From assembly GCA_046331705.1 (NCBI GenBank), contig JAXLQJ010000017.1:1-64000 (forward strand): 64,000 bases of DNA, written 5' to 3'. The DNA is from JADJOY01 sp046331705 [NCBI: bacterium] (lineage in GTDB: Bacteria > JADJOY01). The notes beneath the pieces are model-generated. The model made no database searches. It was not told the origin of the DNA and saw only the letters and a program-made list of their open reading frames with translations. This document shows positions 62,875-64,000 of the stretch, in pieces. The position numbers and the translations under genes are program-made. Each line of letters starts with the position of its first letter. Position 1 is the stretch's first letter.

Positions 62875-64000
62875 ATGAAACGCGTCGACGCCGCCGTGAT
62901 CGCGCTGCTGGTCGGCGGGTCGCCGATCACCGTCCGGAGTGCGGTCGCCGCGACGATCGTCGTGACGAGCACCGCGGACGATCTCGCATCCGGTCCAAAC
63001 GGCGACTGCACGCTGCGTGAAGCCGTGCTCGCGGCCAACGGAGACGTCGCCGTGGATGCCTGCCCCGCCGGCAGCGGCGCGGACGTGATCGAGATCCCCG
63101 CAGGCACCTACACCCTCACGCTCGCGGGCGCGGGAGAGGACGGTGGGCTCACCGGCGATCTCGACGTCACAGGCGATCTCGTCATCGCCGGCGCGGGCCG
63201 CGCGAGCACGGTCATCCGCGCCGGCGTCCCTGGATGGGTCTCGGTCGACCGCGCGATCCACGTCCACGGCGTCGGCAGCGTCGAGATCCGCGACCTCACC
63301 GTTCGCGACAGCGGCGTGACCACCGGCACCGTCGGTCCTGGCGGCGGCATCCTCAACGACGGTGCATCGCTCACCGTGCGCCGCGCGGCGCTGGTTTCCA
63401 ACTTCTGCAGCGCGACGGTGTGGTGGGAGGCGTCGAGCGACGCGGGCGGTGGACTGGCGCAGACCGCCGGCTCGCTGTTGCTCACCGAATCCACCGTGGA
63501 TCAGAACCTCTGCACCCGCGGCGGCGGAATCGGCATCCTCGGCGGCACGTTCACGATCGAGCACTCGGTGTTGCGCCGGAACGTCGCGAGCCCCGCGGGC
63601 GGTGGCCTGCTGCTCGCCGCCGCGGTGACTGGCACGATCGATCACAGCGCCGTCGTGCAGAACGCGGCACGCGCGAGCGACGGTCCGGGCAGCTTCTGGC
63701 CCGGCGGCCAAGGTGGCGGCGTCTTCAACGCCGGCGGCCTCACGATCACCAACTCGACGGTGGCGGGCAACGCGGTGACCTCCGGCTATCCCGACACGAG
63801 CGCAGGAGACGGCATCTACAACGCCGGCACGCTCACCCTCGCCTACGCGACCGTTGCTCGCAACGGCTTCCCGACGCCCTTCGGCGGTGCACCCGCGTAC
63901 CGCGCCATCGAGAATCTCGGCGAAGCGGCAACGACGACGATGCACGGCACGCTGATCCACGAGCATTGCGTCGGCACGGGCTTCGTGAGCACCGGCTTCA
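62875..64000 (+). CDS. secreted CSLREA/beta-helix surface protein (3' part beyond window)
   Basis: At least 375 residues, cut by the right edge. A signal peptide ends after VRSAVAATI. The CSLREA motif is visible as GDCTLREAVLAAN (about residues 39-51). A right-handed beta-helix of repeats follows: GDLVIAGAGRASTV, VEIRDLTVRDSGV, GGIGILGGTFTIEHSV, GGGVFNAGGLTITNSTV. Such proteins are autotransporter-like or sortase-like surface adhesins and polymorphic outer-membrane proteins. The ATG at 62875 has CGAGGGAGC upstream. It is divergent from dctP. Confidence 0.85.
   Translation, partial: MKRVDAAVIALLVGGSPITVRSAVAATIVVTSTADDLASGPNGDCTLREAVLAANGDVAVDACPAGSGADVIEIPAGTYTLTLAGAGEDGGLTGDLDVTGDLVIAGAGRASTVIRAGVPGWVSVDRAIHVHGVGSVEIRDLTVRDSGVTTGTVGPGGGILNDGASLTVRRAALVSNFCSATVWWEASSDAGGGLAQTAGSLLLTESTVDQNLCTRGGGIGILGGTFTIEHSVLRRNVASPAGGGLLLAAAVTGTIDHSAVVQNAARASDGPGSFWPGGQGGGVFNAGGLTITNSTVAGNAVTSGYPDTSAGDGIYNAGTLTLAYATVARNGFPTPFGGAPAYRAIENLGEAATTTMHGTLIHEHCVGTGFVSTGF

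Overview
The window is very GC-rich DNA with dense coding on both strands. Many genes start at GTG and one at TTG. Lipobox lipoproteins, an outer-membrane beta-barrel protein and periplasmic binding proteins point to a Gram-negative bacterium. Three B12-binding radical SAM proteins, a TatT-type TRAP lipoprotein, MopE-like metal-binding repeats and many PAS/GAF kinases fit an environmental lineage around Myxococcota, Desulfobacterota or Binatota. That placement is an inference from gene style only. I saw no rRNA, tRNA or CRISPR array.

Layout. 1-1951: an acyl-CoA dehydrogenase cut by the window edge, translationally coupled to a TetR regulator that has its own promoter and palindromic operator. 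2139-7879: a two-gene sensory relay, an amino-acid-binding-protein/PAS/GAF histidine kinase overlapping a REC-PAS-kinase-REC hybrid. 8233-21975: outer-membrane and secreted proteins, including a porin-like barrel, a MopE-repeat SGNH lipoprotein, a thrombospondin-repeat phospholipase C and a Cys-paired duplicated lipoprotein, together with a B12 radical SAM enzyme, a carotenoid oxygenase and an OsmC protein. 22009-31743: protein-folding genes, namely DUF2203/J-protein/TPR in one operon and, further along the same strand, DUF2760/Hsp70/GNAT/Hsp70/GNAT in another.

33686-36903 is rearranged. A stand-alone NFACT-R gene and a small lipoprotein-like gene are followed by two direct repeats of about 235 bp that flank a decayed IS1380-family transposase, and then by a chimeric ORF stitched from relatives of those two genes. 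36839-45370: SGNH hydrolase, unknown gene, UvrD-type helicase, B12 radical SAM protein and an OmpR-type two-component pair. 45455-51954: MsrAB, a diiron ferritin-like protein, a sigma-54 activator, a class V aminotransferase and DUF971. 52154-64000: a patatin with a huge membrane insertion, a Smr-like protein, a secreted SGNH protein, a thioredoxin-like protein, TatT, a fused DctQM/DctP TRAP transporter and the start of a CSLREA beta-helix protein.

The strongest leads are: (1) the compact paired-Hsp70 operon with interleaved acetyltransferases, close to a J-protein with half a zinc finger; (2) the rearranged 33.7-36.9 kb segment; (3) the split-catalytic-site membrane patatin; (4) two closely matching -24/-12 sigma-54-like promoters upstream of two exported proteins, in a window that also encodes a sigma-54 activator; and (5) several promoter-overlapping palindromes.
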